This document shows positions 17,674 through 25,364 of a stretch of 64,000 nucleotides of DNA, piece after piece; positions within the stretch are counted from its first letter, which is position 1, and every line of letters begins with the position of its first letter. The position numbers and the translations under genes were made by a program. The DNA comes from Mangrovibacterium lignilyticum (GTDB lineage: Bacteria; Bacteroidota; Bacteroidia; Bacteroidales; Prolixibacteraceae). Below the pieces are notes generated by a model. That model worked only from the letters and a program-made list of their open reading frames with translations, ran no database searches and was not told the origin of the DNA. Where the stretch lies: NCBI RefSeq assembly GCF_010882175.1, contig NZ_WKLH01000001.1, forward strand, positions 1-64,000, written 5' to 3'.

Positions 17674-18507
17674 TTATGCTGCTATTCTTTGATTATTATT
17701 TAGTTGTTCAAATTCGTTTATTGTTTTGTATCCTAAAGCCGAATGCCTTCTTCGTTTGTTGTACCAGGTTTCGATCCACCGAAACAAGGTTAATTTGGCT
17801 TGTTCCTGATCGAGGAAGCTCTGTTGATAGACCAACTCAACTTTTATCGTTTTAAAGAAGCTTTCGGCCACAGCATTGTCCCAGCAATTGCCTTTTCTGC
17901 TCATACTTCGGCTAACCAACTTCTCACGTTCCAGTAGATTGGTAAAAGCATTGCAGGCATATTGGACACCACGGTCTGAGTGAAAGATAAGTTCATCCGT
18001 AATCGGACGATTCTTTACGGCCATTCTCCATGCTGGAATACATGTTTCTTCTGCGCTCAAGCCCTTGCTCATGGCCCAGCCAATCACTTTACGATCAAAT
18101 AAATCAATAATGACAGTCAGGTACATCCAACCTTTATTTGTTCTGATATAGGTGATATCGGAAACCCAAACCTTTGCCGGAGCCGAAACCGAAAAATCCT
18201 GGTTTAATCGATTGGGCACAATCGGATATTTGTGTCTGGAGTCGGTTGTCGCTTTGAACTTTCGTTTCCGCTTGGCTTGCAGCCCTGCTGCGTTCATAAT
18301 TCGAGCCGTGCGCGGACGTGAAACTGTGTACCCTAAAGAACGGAGTTCCTCGGCCATCCGAGGGCTTCCATAGCTTTGACCACTATCCTGAAAGATCCGT
18401 TTAATTTCCACCAATAACTTTTGGTTTTCATTCCAACGGTTTGACTCTCCGTTCTGAAGCCAATGGTAATAACCGCTTTTGCTTATTTTGAATACTTTAC
18501 ACATCAT
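17674..18507 (-). CDS. IS3-family transposase catalytic part (OrfB)
   Basis: A 277-aa integrase-core protein. The N-terminal HTH_21 segment (Y-G-S-P-R-M, I-M-N-A-A-G-L) leads to the rve catalytic core with Asp in V-S-D-I-T-Y-I, Asp in F-H-S-D-R-G-V-Q-Y and Glu in A-V-A-E-S-F-F-K, the DD(35)E triad; the C-terminus has the W-Y-N-K-R-R-R-H-S family signature. The frame stays open upstream of the annotated Met through to the slip site at 18585-18591, so the functional product is most likely an OrfAB fusion made by frameshifting. It appears intact. Confidence 0.93.
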   Translation of the reverse strand: MMCKVFKISKSGYYHWLQNGESNRWNENQKLLVEIKRIFQDSGQSYGSPRMAEELRSLGYTVSRPRTARIMNAAGLQAKRKRKFKATTDSRHKYPIVPNRLNQDFSVSAPAKVWVSDITYIRTNKGWMYLTVIIDLFDRKVIGWAMSKGLSAEETCIPAWRMAVKNRPITDELIFHSDRGVQYACNAFTNLLEREKLVSRSMSRKGNCWDNAVAESFFKTIKVELVYQQSFLDQEQAKLTLFRWIETWYNKRRRHSALGYKTINEFEQLNNNQRIAA

Positions 18508-18536
18508 ATCAATAGAAAACCGATTGCGGTGATCAC

Positions 18537-18851
18537 TTATAAATTGGTAGATTTCCCATCGTTCGCGGAGAAGATGCTGATTGCCTTTTTTAGGATATCC
18601 CGTTCCATCCTGGCTTCTCTAAGCTCTTTCTGCAAGCGAGCATTTTCCCGCTCCAGATCCGTCATCTTTGGATTCCCGTAACCTGGAAAACTATTGTCTT
18701 TATACTGACTAAATTCCTTACGCCATCGATAGAGTAATGCTCGGTCGATCCCCAGTTCATCTGCAATCTCACTGCCGTTCCCTCTGGCATAGGATAATTC
18801 GACTGCCTTTTTCTTAAATTCTTTGTCAAACTTCTTTCTCATAGGACTCAT
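18537..18851 (-). CDS. IS3-family transposase DNA-binding part (OrfA)
   Basis: A 104-aa HTH_Tnp_1-type protein: helix-turn-helix at about 10-50 (G-S-E-I-A-D-E-L-G-I, L-L-Y-R-W-R-K-E-F) followed by a leucine-zipper-like coiled coil (about 62-95, D-L-E-R-E-N-A-R-L-Q-K-E-L) used for multimer formation. OrfA binds the terminal repeats and regulates transposition. It ends 29 bp before the first Met of OrfB in a different frame. Confidence 0.92.
   Translation of the reverse strand: MSPMRKKFDKEFKKKAVELSYARGNGSEIADELGIDRALLYRWRKEFSQYKDNSFPGYGNPKMTDLERENARLQKELREARMERDILKKAISIFSANDGKSTNL
18585..18591 (-). other. Programmed -1 ribosomal frameshift site of the IS
   Basis: The minus strand reads A-AAA-AAG in the OrfA frame (codons CTA AAA AAG), the classic IS3 slippery heptamer. 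A shift to -1 here continues into OrfB with no stop codon between. Confidence 0.75.
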
Positions 18852-18872
18852 AATGTAGGTAAATAAATTATA

Positions 18873-18901
18873 CTTAACCTACCGTCCAGTCAAATGTAGC
18901 A
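18873..18901 (-). repeat. IS3 right terminal inverted repeat
   Basis: Read inward from 18901 it begins TGCTACATTTGACTG and ends GTTAAG. It pairs with the left repeat at 17643-17671. It sits 22 bp upstream of the orfA start, so the transposase promoter probably overlaps it. Confidence 0.65.
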
Positions 18902-19012
18902 GTTCCAGAATTAGTTGACCCAAATGGGTGGACTAAAGGTAAAGATAGATTTATTGAAGGTATCATGGAGAAGATGGGGAAGCGTCCACCAGAAAAATCC
19001 AAACCGGCCTAA
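18902..19012 (+). pseudogene. 3' remnant of a plus-strand gene at the other IS edge
   Basis: Directly at the right IS end there is an open frame of 36 codons, without a credible start, ending with TAA at 19010-19012. The peptide contains D-P-N-G-W-T-K-G-K-D-R-F-I, then E-K-M-G-K-R-P-P and a basic end, which looks like a normal protein C-terminus. I do not recognise it. It points away from the IS, opposite to the tail on the other side, so the two cannot be halves of one gene. It could also be chance; the evidence is composition only. Confidence 0.35.
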
Positions 19013-19073
19013 ATACCTTTGTTTGGATATATTTCCTGAATTTTTACATCCCTTTTGTATCTCATAAAACACA

Positions 19074-19105
19074 AATGCTTGATTATCAGTCGACAATCAA
19101 GCATT
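19074..19105 (-). terminator. Hairpin behind tRNA-Arg
   Basis: An 11-bp perfect stem AATGCTTGATT / AATCAAGCATT with a 10-base loop, 5 bp beyond the 3' end of the tRNA on the minus strand and followed by a T-rich stretch. It most likely ends the tRNA transcript. Confidence 0.6.
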
Positions 19106-19110
19106 GCAAG

Positions 19111-19184
19111 TACCCCGGACGGGATTCGAACCCATGACCTTCGCCTTAGAAGGGCGTTGCTCTATCCAACTGAGCTACCGAGGC
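19111..19184 (-). tRNA. tRNA-Arg (anticodon TCT)
   Basis: A 74-nt cloverleaf reads on the minus strand: acceptor GCCTCGG pairing with CCGGGGT, D-stem GCTC/GAGC, anticodon stem CGCC/GGCG with loop CTTCTAA (anticodon TCT at 34-36), T-arm with GTTCGAAT, and discriminator A. CCA is not encoded. The anticodon TCT reads AGA/AGG arginine codons. The gene stands alone, between the IS scar and the MFS gene. Confidence 0.95.
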
Positions 19185-19255
19185 ATCCTTAATATTTATT
19201 TGCTTTGACGAAACCATTTAATAATGCTAAGCATTCAGCTTTCTCAAAGCGGTTG

Positions 19256-19263
19256 CAAAGATA
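19256..19263 (-). promoter_or_regulatory. Candidate -7 box for tRNA-Arg
   Basis: The minus strand reads TATCTTTG, a match to TAnnTTTG, 72 bp before the 5' end of the tRNA. It would give a leader of about 65 nt. Confidence 0.45.
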
Positions 19264-19370
19264 TAAAAATATCAAAAAAAGCAATACCACTTAATTTAAT
19301 TTTTCACATCGGTCCACGACTTTAGCGCGACAACTGACAATTTTCACCATTTCGGAGCAGCAGAATTTTA

Positions 19371-19378
19371 TACTTTTG
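19371..19378 (+). promoter_or_regulatory. Candidate -7 box for the MFS efflux-like gene
   Basis: TACTTTTG matches TAnnTTTG and lies 7 bp before the ATG, implying a very short leader, common in Bacteroidota. Confidence 0.55.
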
Positions 19379-19385
19379 CAGCCTT

Positions 19386-20579
19386 ATGAGCAAATTAGTC
19401 CGTAATAACCTGATCAATCTTTACCTGATCAAATTTTCCAAATGGTTCAACTTGGTGATGCCTGTTGTAGTCTTGTTTTACCAGGACAATGGACTGAGTA
19501 TGCAACAAATTTTCTGGTTGAAATCCATTTATTCCGTAGCAATGGTTGCGATGGAAATTCCCTCCGGCTATATGGCGGATGTTTGGGGACGAAAAAAAAC
19601 CTTGATTTTGGGAGCAGTTCTAGGTGCGGGAGGCATGGCACTTTACAGCTTTTCGTATGGCTTCATGGCCTTCGCGGTTGCCGAAATTATCCTGGGATTG
19701 GGGCACAGCTTTATTTCCGGATCCGATTCTGCTCTTTTGTACGATACGATGAAATCGGCCGAAAAGGAAAAAGATTACATGAAGCAGGAAGGATGGATCA
19801 CTTCTGCCGGTAACTTTGCCGAAGCGATTGCCGGTGTATGCGGTGGATTGATCGCAACAATCAGCCTCCGCCTCCCCTTCTTTGCACAGTTTACAATTGC
19901 TGCCATCGCCATTCCTGCCGCCTTTTTATTGAAGGAACCCAAATTTCAAACCAGCCAGTTATCTCGCGGATTCCAGTCCACAATCAATACCATACGCGAA
20001 ACTTTTCGGCATCCGCAATTACGGGCGGCACTGCTTATCTCGTCTTTTGCAGGAACAGCATCGCTAACCTTCGCCTGGTTTGTTCAGCCCTATTTTAAAG
20101 AAGCTGGCTTGCCGGTTTCCATGTTTGGTGTGCTGTGGACGTTGCTCAATCTATCAGTCGGTATTTCATCGATGTTTTCGTATAAAATAGAACGGCTGGT
20201 GGGACAACGATACGCCTTATTGATCATCATATTCGGATTTGGATTCGGTTATTATCTGGCAGCTTGGGAAGTCAGTCTGATCGGAATTGGATTGTTGTTT
20301 GTCTTCTACCTTGTTCGTGGCGTTGCCCACCCAATTCTGAAAGACTACATTAACCGGTACACGAAATCGGAAGTACGGGCCACCATTTTGTCTCTACGGA
20401 ATTTTGTAATCCGTATCAACTTTGCCATCATCGGGCCGGCACTCGGTTACCTGACAGACAATTTTAGTTTATCGTGGGCATTATTTGCAACAGGAACCGG
20501 CTTTATTATCAGTGCATTGCTCTGCATAAAACCCTTGTGGCATCCGGATATTCATAAATCGAAGGACAATCCATCGTAA
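19386..20579 (+). CDS. MFS transporter (efflux type)
   Basis: A 397-aa protein with about twelve hydrophobic segments in two halves, the length usual for drug/metabolite efflux MFS proteins. The loop after helix 2 has G-Y-M-A-D-V-W-G-R-K-K, the MFS motif A, and helix 4 has a G-x-G-x-S-F-I-S-G-S-D-S-A segment. Residues around 300-340 (G-V-A-H-P-I-L-K-D-Y-I-N) resemble Bacteroidota antibiotic/unknown-substrate efflux proteins. The substrate cannot be assigned. It is convergent with the MBL hydrolase gene, and the two coding ends overlap by 28 bp. Confidence 0.85.
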   Translation: MSKLVRNNLINLYLIKFSKWFNLVMPVVVLFYQDNGLSMQQIFWLKSIYSVAMVAMEIPSGYMADVWGRKKTLILGAVLGAGGMALYSFSYGFMAFAVAEIILGLGHSFISGSDSALLYDTMKSAEKEKDYMKQEGWITSAGNFAEAIAGVCGGLIATISLRLPFFAQFTIAAIAIPAAFLLKEPKFQTSQLSRGFQSTINTIRETFRHPQLRAALLISSFAGTASLTFAWFVQPYFKEAGLPVSMFGVLWTLLNLSVGISSMFSYKIERLVGQRYALLIIIFGFGFGYYLAAWEVSLIGIGLLFVFYLVRGVAHPILKDYINRYTKSEVRATILSLRNFVIRINFAIIGPALGYLTDNFSLSWALFATGTGFIISALLCIKPLWHPDIHKSKDNPS

Positions 20580-21313
20580 GCCAAATGCACATTCGCCGGC
20601 AATAATTTCTCAACGTCATCATGCCTCCCCATGAGGTGTGAGATATGCGTCAAATAAGCTCTTTTCGGCTTCAATTCACCAATCAACTGCAACGCTTCTT
20701 CCAGGCTATAATGCGAAATGTGCTTTTCCATTCGAAGCGCATTCACCACTAAAATATCCAGTTCTCCAAGTTTCTCCTTTTCGGACTGTTCTATCGAATT
20801 AATATCTGTTAGGTAAGCAAACCGATCAAAGCGAAAGCCGAAAACCGGTAACCGATGATGATACCCCCGGATCGGGATAATTTCGGTCGACTTAATTTTA
20901 AACGGCTTATTCTCAAGCAACTTTAGATTCATTTGCGGAATTCCTGGATATTTATGCACTTCAAAAACGTAATCGTACACCCGTTTCACAGTTCTTTGAA
21001 CCCGTTCTTCAGCATAAATATCGGTTGCATGTCTCTGCACCCAGTTGAACGCGCGTATATCATCCAAACCAAAAATATGATCGGTATGTTCATGTGTCAG
21101 CAAAATCGCATCCAACGTTCGTTGGCGAATCCGCAACATCTGTTGTCGAAAATCAGGTCCTGCATCAATCACCAATTTCAAGCCATCAATTTCGACATAC
21201 AAAGCCGAACGAAGCCGGTTATCCTTCTGGTTTGCTGACAAGCAAACGGGGCAATCACAAGCCACAACCGGCACTCCCTGCGACGTCCCTGTTCCAAGAA
21301 ATTCAATATGCAT
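20552..21313 (-). CDS. MBL-fold metallo-hydrolase, PhnP-like
   Basis: A 253-aa beta-lactamase-fold hydrolase. It begins F-L-G-T-G-T-S-Q-G-V-P, then a C-D-C-P-V-C segment (possible structural zinc site as in PhnP), and the metal motif L-T-H-E-H-T-D-H with later Asp and His ligands (Y-L-T-D, T-H-I-S-H). PhnP cleaves cyclic phosphoribosyl phosphate; many Bacteroidota relatives have no tested substrate, so only the class is claimed. The start at 21313 is preferred over 21331: it begins exactly at the conserved beta strand, and a -7 box at 21342-21349 would leave the earlier ATG almost without a leader. Confidence 0.87.
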   Translation of the reverse strand: MHIEFLGTGTSQGVPVVACDCPVCLSANQKDNRLRSALYVEIDGLKLVIDAGPDFRQQMLRIRQRTLDAILLTHEHTDHIFGLDDIRAFNWVQRHATDIYAEERVQRTVKRVYDYVFEVHKYPGIPQMNLKLLENKPFKIKSTEIIPIRGYHHRLPVFGFRFDRFAYLTDINSIEQSEKEKLGELDILVVNALRMEKHISHYSLEEALQLIGELKPKRAYLTHISHLMGRHDDVEKLLPANVHLAYDGLSFDL

Positions 21314-21341
21314 TTTCGTTGTTTGTTCCATGAGCCAAGGT

Positions 21342-21349
21342 CAAAACTA
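21342..21349 (-). promoter_or_regulatory. Candidate -7 box for the MBL hydrolase
   Basis: The minus strand reads TAGTTTTG (TAnnTTTG), about 29 bp before the preferred ATG at 21313. Confidence 0.5.
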
Positions 21350-21388
21350 CAAAAAATAGAAATGACGAGGCCGTCCGTTTAAATTAAT

Positions 21389-21396
21389 TAATTTTG
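21389..21396 (+). promoter_or_regulatory. Candidate -7 box for the RsmI-like gene
   Basis: TAATTTTG matches TAnnTTTG. It overlaps an in-frame TTG at 21394, which is therefore unlikely to be the translation start; the ATG at 21412 is 15 bp further on. Together with 21342-21349 it forms a compact divergent promoter pair. Confidence 0.5.
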
Positions 21397-21411
21397 AAGA
21401 AATTTTTTTTC

Positions 21412-22113
21412 ATGGCCAATTTATACCTTATTCCAATCACTTTAGGCGAGAGTGAACTTGAATCGGTGATTCCGGTTTCGCAGACTGCAATCATTCATTC
21501 AATCTCTCATTTTATCGTTGAAAATATTCGCACCGCTCGTCGTTTTTTGAAGAAGGTTGACCGGGAAATTGACATCGATGCCCTTTATTTCTACGAACTC
21601 AATAAACACACCGATAAAAAACAGCTGCACAGCTACCTGGAGCCCATAACACAAGGCTTACATGTTGGTATCATGTCGGAAGCAGGTTGCCCTGGAGTAG
21701 CCGATCCGGGTGCCGATGTGGTTCGTATTGCCCATGAAAAAAATATCCGTGTGATTCCTTTGGTTGGTCCTTCCTCCATTTTACTGGCTATGATGGCTTC
21801 GGGGATGAATGGACAAAACTTTGCATTCAATGGCTATCTTCCAATTAAAAAAGGCGAAAAAAGTCAGGAAATTAGCAAGCTCGAAAAGCGAATCTATACT
21901 GAAAACCAAAGCCAGCTATTTATTGAAGCACCCTATCGCAACCAGCAGTTACTTGACGATTTGTTGCAAACCTGCCAACCACATACCAAGCTGTGCATCG
22001 CTTGCGACCTGACTTTGGAAAGCGAATTTATAAAAACCCAAACCATTGCTGCCTGGAAAAAATCAAAACCGGACATCCAGAAACGACCCGCTATTTTTGT
22101 ATTAGGGAAATAG
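21412..22113 (+). CDS. rsmI: SAM-dependent methyltransferase, RsmI family
   Basis: A 233-aa tetrapyrrole-methylase-fold protein. Diagnostic segments are L-Y-L-I-P at the start, the glycine-rich G-I-M-S-E-A-G-C-P-G-V-A-D-P-G near residue 90 and I-P-L-V-G-P-S-S-I-L near 120, all typical of the enzyme that 2'-O-methylates C1402 of 16S rRNA. It is somewhat shorter than E. coli RsmI and belongs to the divergent Bacteroidota branch, so rRNA as substrate is inference from family. The gene is single, with its own promoter. Confidence 0.83.
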   Translation: MANLYLIPITLGESELESVIPVSQTAIIHSISHFIVENIRTARRFLKKVDREIDIDALYFYELNKHTDKKQLHSYLEPITQGLHVGIMSEAGCPGVADPGADVVRIAHEKNIRVIPLVGPSSILLAMMASGMNGQNFAFNGYLPIKKGEKSQEISKLEKRIYTENQSQLFIEAPYRNQQLLDDLLQTCQPHTKLCIACDLTLESEFIKTQTIAAWKKSKPDIQKRPAIFVLGK

Positions 22114-22418
22114 AATATTGAAACCTCACTGAATGAACACAATTCACCCTTGACTAAAAAAGATGAGGAAGAAGCCTTACAAGGGTCGATGCAGAATAAA
22201 ACAGGTGAAAGACAAAACTGCCGAAAGTTTGAATCAAAAAGTTTCGGCGGTTTCGATTTACACCAAATTAAAACCCAAAAATCCGGAACAAATTATAGTA
22301 AACACCTTCTTGTTTGACTTCTATTTATTAATTTGTGCAGCGATTTGATTCGGTATTCATTTGTATTAATCGGATCATTAACCCAACTTACTAGAACCCA
22401 ACAACTAAAACAACCAAC
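22114..22418 (+). other. Intergenic region before the second GH2 gene
   Basis: 305 bp without a convincing gene. A 61-codon frame at 22163-22348 has no family features and a hydrophobic end of chance composition. TTAATTTG near 22328 is one base off the -7 consensus and may drive the GH2 gene, with about 90 nt of leader. Confidence 0.3.
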
Positions 22419-25202
22419 ATGAAGAATTTCTGTCTGATTCTACTGGTTGCGCTAATCTCGTGCAACACCCGGCAAGAACAGTATCGCTCCCAGATCGATT
22501 TAGAAGGTCAATGGCAATTTGCATTGGATACGACCAATATTGGCGAACAGCAACAGTGGTATCTGAACGATTTTGACGACAGCATCCAGCTGCCCGGAAC
22601 AACGGATCTCAATCACAAAGGATTCCTGAACCTTGACACAACCACCATGCACCTCAACAAACTCTACCAATACGAAGGCGCAGCTTGGTACCGCAAGAAA
22701 GTAGTCATCCCGGAGCACTTTGCCAACAAACATATTCAACTTTTGCTTGAACGAACTAAACCGTCAAAAGTCTGGATCGACAGTACATTGGTCGGTGGAT
22801 CACCGCTCCTGCAATCACCACAAACGTTCGATCTTTCAAACTATTTATCAGCCGGTGAGCACCACATCACCATCCAAATCAACAACGATTTAAAACTGAC
22901 CCCCTATGGCAATGTTCACATTTATTCAGATGACACCCAGACGAACTGGAATGGCATTATCGGACAACTTTACCTGGAGGCGTCAAACAAAACCTACATC
23001 GATAACCTGCAGGTTTATCCCGATGTCGACAATCAAAAAGTCGCAGTGAAGTTGGAGCTGGATAACCAACTCGATTGGGATAAACTAAATGTGGAACTTC
23101 GGGTAGAACTAACGGCTGACGGTAAAACCATCAGCTTAGCGCCCCAGCAATTTATGCTGGACTATCAACCCGAAATGAAGCTGGAATATCAGTTTAAGGA
23201 GGACCCAAAATTATGGGACGAATACGAACAGCCCATCTATCACTTAACCGCTGTTGTTTCAAAGGGTGATGTGAAAGATGCCCAAACGGTCCCTTTCGGT
23301 ATGCGGAAGTTTACAGCCAACGGAACCCAGTTTGCGATTAACGGACGAACCACTTTCCTGCGCGGAAAGCACGAAGCAGCCGTATTCCCTCTTACCGGCT
23401 TTCCACCTATGAAGGTAGACGGTTGGAGAAGAGTCTATCAAATCGCCAAATCGTACGGCATCAACCATTATCGGTTTCACACCTATTGCCCGCCCGAAGC
23501 TGCTTTTACTGCCGCTGATCAGGAAGGAATTTACATACAGGCGGAACTGCCTTTTTGGGGTGGAATGGATGCTGACAGTATTGCTCAGATGCAGTTGAAA
23601 GAAGGTTATGCACTGCTGAAAGCTTATGCCAATCACCCCTCGTTTGTGCTATTTTCGCCGGGTAATGAAATCTGGAGCGGACATGACCGCATCGAGAAAA
23701 ACATGAAGACTTTAAAAGCCAAAGACCCGCGCCCACTGTATACGATGGGATCGAATAACAGCATCGGCTATATGGCGCCCCAAGAATATGCCGACTTTTT
23801 TGTTGGTGCACGAGTGCCCGAACACGGTGACTCCATTATTGGACACACGCGGCTAACGCATGCCTATGCCGACGCACGTGAGGGAGGCATCCTGAACACG
23901 CAAACACCCTCAACAACCGTAAATTTCGATTATGCCGTTTTGCAGATGGACATCCCGCTCATCAGTCACGAAATTGGACAATACCAGATCTATCCGGACT
24001 ACCGGGAGATCGAAAAATATACGGGCGTTTTGGAGGCCCGAAACCTGGAAGTATTTCGCGACCGCCTGAAAAAAGCCGGCATGGCTGACCAAGACAGTGC
24101 CTTTCAAAAAGCTTCCGGAGCCTGGTCGGCACTTTGCTATAAAGCTGAAATGGAAGCGGCTTTGCGCACCAAAGGGATGGCCGGATTCCAGCTGCTCGAC
24201 CTGCAGGATTTCCCCGGGCAGGGAACAGCTTTGGTCGGTATCTTAGATGCTTTCATGGATTCCAAGAACGTCATCACTCCCGAAGCCTGGAAGCAATCGT
24301 GTAACGATGTCGTTCTCTTATTGGAGTTCCCTAAATATTGCTGGACCAACGACGAAGATTTCAATGCCCAACTGATGGTTGCCAACTACTCCAATGCTGC
24401 ACTCGCTGGTGAATTGAATTGGGAAATCAAAAAACAAGACGGGACCAGTATCGAGCAGGGAACTTTCCCTATTCAAAAAGATGAGATCGGAGGAATGTTC
24501 CCGGTTGGACAAATCGACGCCGACCTCGCAAGCCTAATGAAGGCTGAAAAGTTAAACATTCACCTTTCAATTCCAGGTACCGAATACACGAACGATTACC
24601 CGATTTGGGTCTATCCAACCTGGCAGGAAATTGCAACACCAGATGATATTATTGTTGCAGAGACGCTCGACCATTCAATGATCAGCCAACTGGAAAACGG
24701 AGCTAAAGTGTTGTATTTCCCCGAGACGACTGATGTCAAAAGCAATAGTTTCCCGGGACATTTTCCACCTGATTTCTGGAACTACGGGATGTTTAAAGGG
24801 ATTAGCGAATGGGTAAAAAAACCGGTTTCTCCGGGAACATTGGGTCTGTTAACCAATCCGGAACACCCAATTTTCAATGACTTTCCGACAGATTTTCACA
24901 CCAACTGGCAATGGTTTTCTATCATCAAAGCCAGCAATTCACTTATTCTTGATTCCACCCCGGCCGACTATCGGCCAATTGTACAGGTAATCGATAATTT
25001 GGAACGGAACCATAAACTGGGATTGATTTTTGAATTTCAGGTTGGACAAGGTAAATTATTGGTTTGCATGTCACAACTGAAGCAAATCCTTCTCAAACCG
25101 GAAGCAGGTCAGCTTTACAAATCCCTCTTGAAATACATGGACTCGGACGATTTTACCCCGGCTTATAAATTGACATCAACTGAATTGAAGAAGCTGTTTT
25201 GA
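22419..25202 (+). CDS. Glycoside hydrolase family 2 lipoprotein, paralogue outside the PUL
   Basis: A 927-aa enzyme with the same domain order as the PUL GH2: lipoprotein signal ending LISC (Cys15), sugar-binding sandwich, Ig-like domain, TIM barrel with Glu417 in G-N-E and probable nucleophile Glu518 in S-H-E-I-G-Q-Y, then the C-terminal GATase-like part ending near Y-K-S-L-L-K-Y-M. Blocks such as F-P-L-T-G, C-P-P-E-A-A-F, H-E-I-G-Q-Y and G-T-A-L-V-G are shared with the PUL copy, but overall identity is clearly below full length similarity expected for recent duplication. It is monocistronic with its own terminator. It may finish the same glycan or a related one; specificity is not readable. 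Confidence 0.88.
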   Translation: MKNFCLILLVALISCNTRQEQYRSQIDLEGQWQFALDTTNIGEQQQWYLNDFDDSIQLPGTTDLNHKGFLNLDTTTMHLNKLYQYEGAAWYRKKVVIPEHFANKHIQLLLERTKPSKVWIDSTLVGGSPLLQSPQTFDLSNYLSAGEHHITIQINNDLKLTPYGNVHIYSDDTQTNWNGIIGQLYLEASNKTYIDNLQVYPDVDNQKVAVKLELDNQLDWDKLNVELRVELTADGKTISLAPQQFMLDYQPEMKLEYQFKEDPKLWDEYEQPIYHLTAVVSKGDVKDAQTVPFGMRKFTANGTQFAINGRTTFLRGKHEAAVFPLTGFPPMKVDGWRRVYQIAKSYGINHYRFHTYCPPEAAFTAADQEGIYIQAELPFWGGMDADSIAQMQLKEGYALLKAYANHPSFVLFSPGNEIWSGHDRIEKNMKTLKAKDPRPLYTMGSNNSIGYMAPQEYADFFVGARVPEHGDSIIGHTRLTHAYADAREGGILNTQTPSTTVNFDYAVLQMDIPLISHEIGQYQIYPDYREIEKYTGVLEARNLEVFRDRLKKAGMADQDSAFQKASGAWSALCYKAEMEAALRTKGMAGFQLLDLQDFPGQGTALVGILDAFMDSKNVITPEAWKQSCNDVVLLLEFPKYCWTNDEDFNAQLMVANYSNAALAGELNWEIKKQDGTSIEQGTFPIQKDEIGGMFPVGQIDADLASLMKAEKLNIHLSIPGTEYTNDYPIWVYPTWQEIATPDDIIVAETLDHSMISQLENGAKVLYFPETTDVKSNSFPGHFPPDFWNYGMFKGISEWVKKPVSPGTLGLLTNPEHPIFNDFPTDFHTNWQWFSIIKASNSLILDSTPADYRPIVQVIDNLERNHKLGLIFEFQVGQGKLLVCMSQLKQILLKPEAGQLYKSLLKYMDSDDFTPAYKLTSTELKKLF

Positions 25203-25240
25203 CACTAAGCAGCCAGGACGCCAAGAAATATTTTCGAATG

Positions 25241-25294
25241 AACAACACGAGGTGTTGTTGTCGCTCTGCTTGGAGTGGATGCAACACCTTTTTT
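25241..25294 (+). terminator. Terminator after the second GH2 gene, with two competing stems
   Basis: AGGTGTTG (25250-25257) pairs with CAACACCT (25282-25289), followed by six T: a rho-independent terminator. The same left arm can instead pair upstream, AACAACAC (25241-25248) with GTGTTGTT (25252-25259), which would prevent the terminator stem. Confidence 0.55.
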
Positions 25295-25364
25295 AAGGAT
25301 TTTTGCTGAATGTGATGACGAGAGCACTATTTACCAGTTCGGGGTGAATGGCAAAGATTCTTCC

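Larger units (their letters stand above)
17643..18901 (-). mobile_element. Complete IS3-family insertion sequence
   Basis: A 1259-bp element with two overlapping-frame transposase genes in the usual orfA-orfB order, a -1 frameshift site and imperfect terminal inverted repeats starting TGC. Length and layout are normal for IS3. No matching 3-5 bp target duplication is visible at the two ends (left flank ...GGATA, right flank GTTCC...), and the flanking truncated ORF tails do not join into one gene, so an adjacent deletion or recombination after insertion is likely. A single copy is present in this window. Confidence 0.85.

Noticed and set aside
17643-19184. Integrative element inserted at tRNA-Arg
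   Set aside because: No integrase and no second copy of the tRNA 3' end were found within reach; only the IS and tails are supported.
22163-22348. 61-codon ATG frame between the RsmI-like and second GH2 genes
   Set aside because: No family features, no promoter box and an irregular hydrophobic end; it lies where the GH2 promoter is expected.
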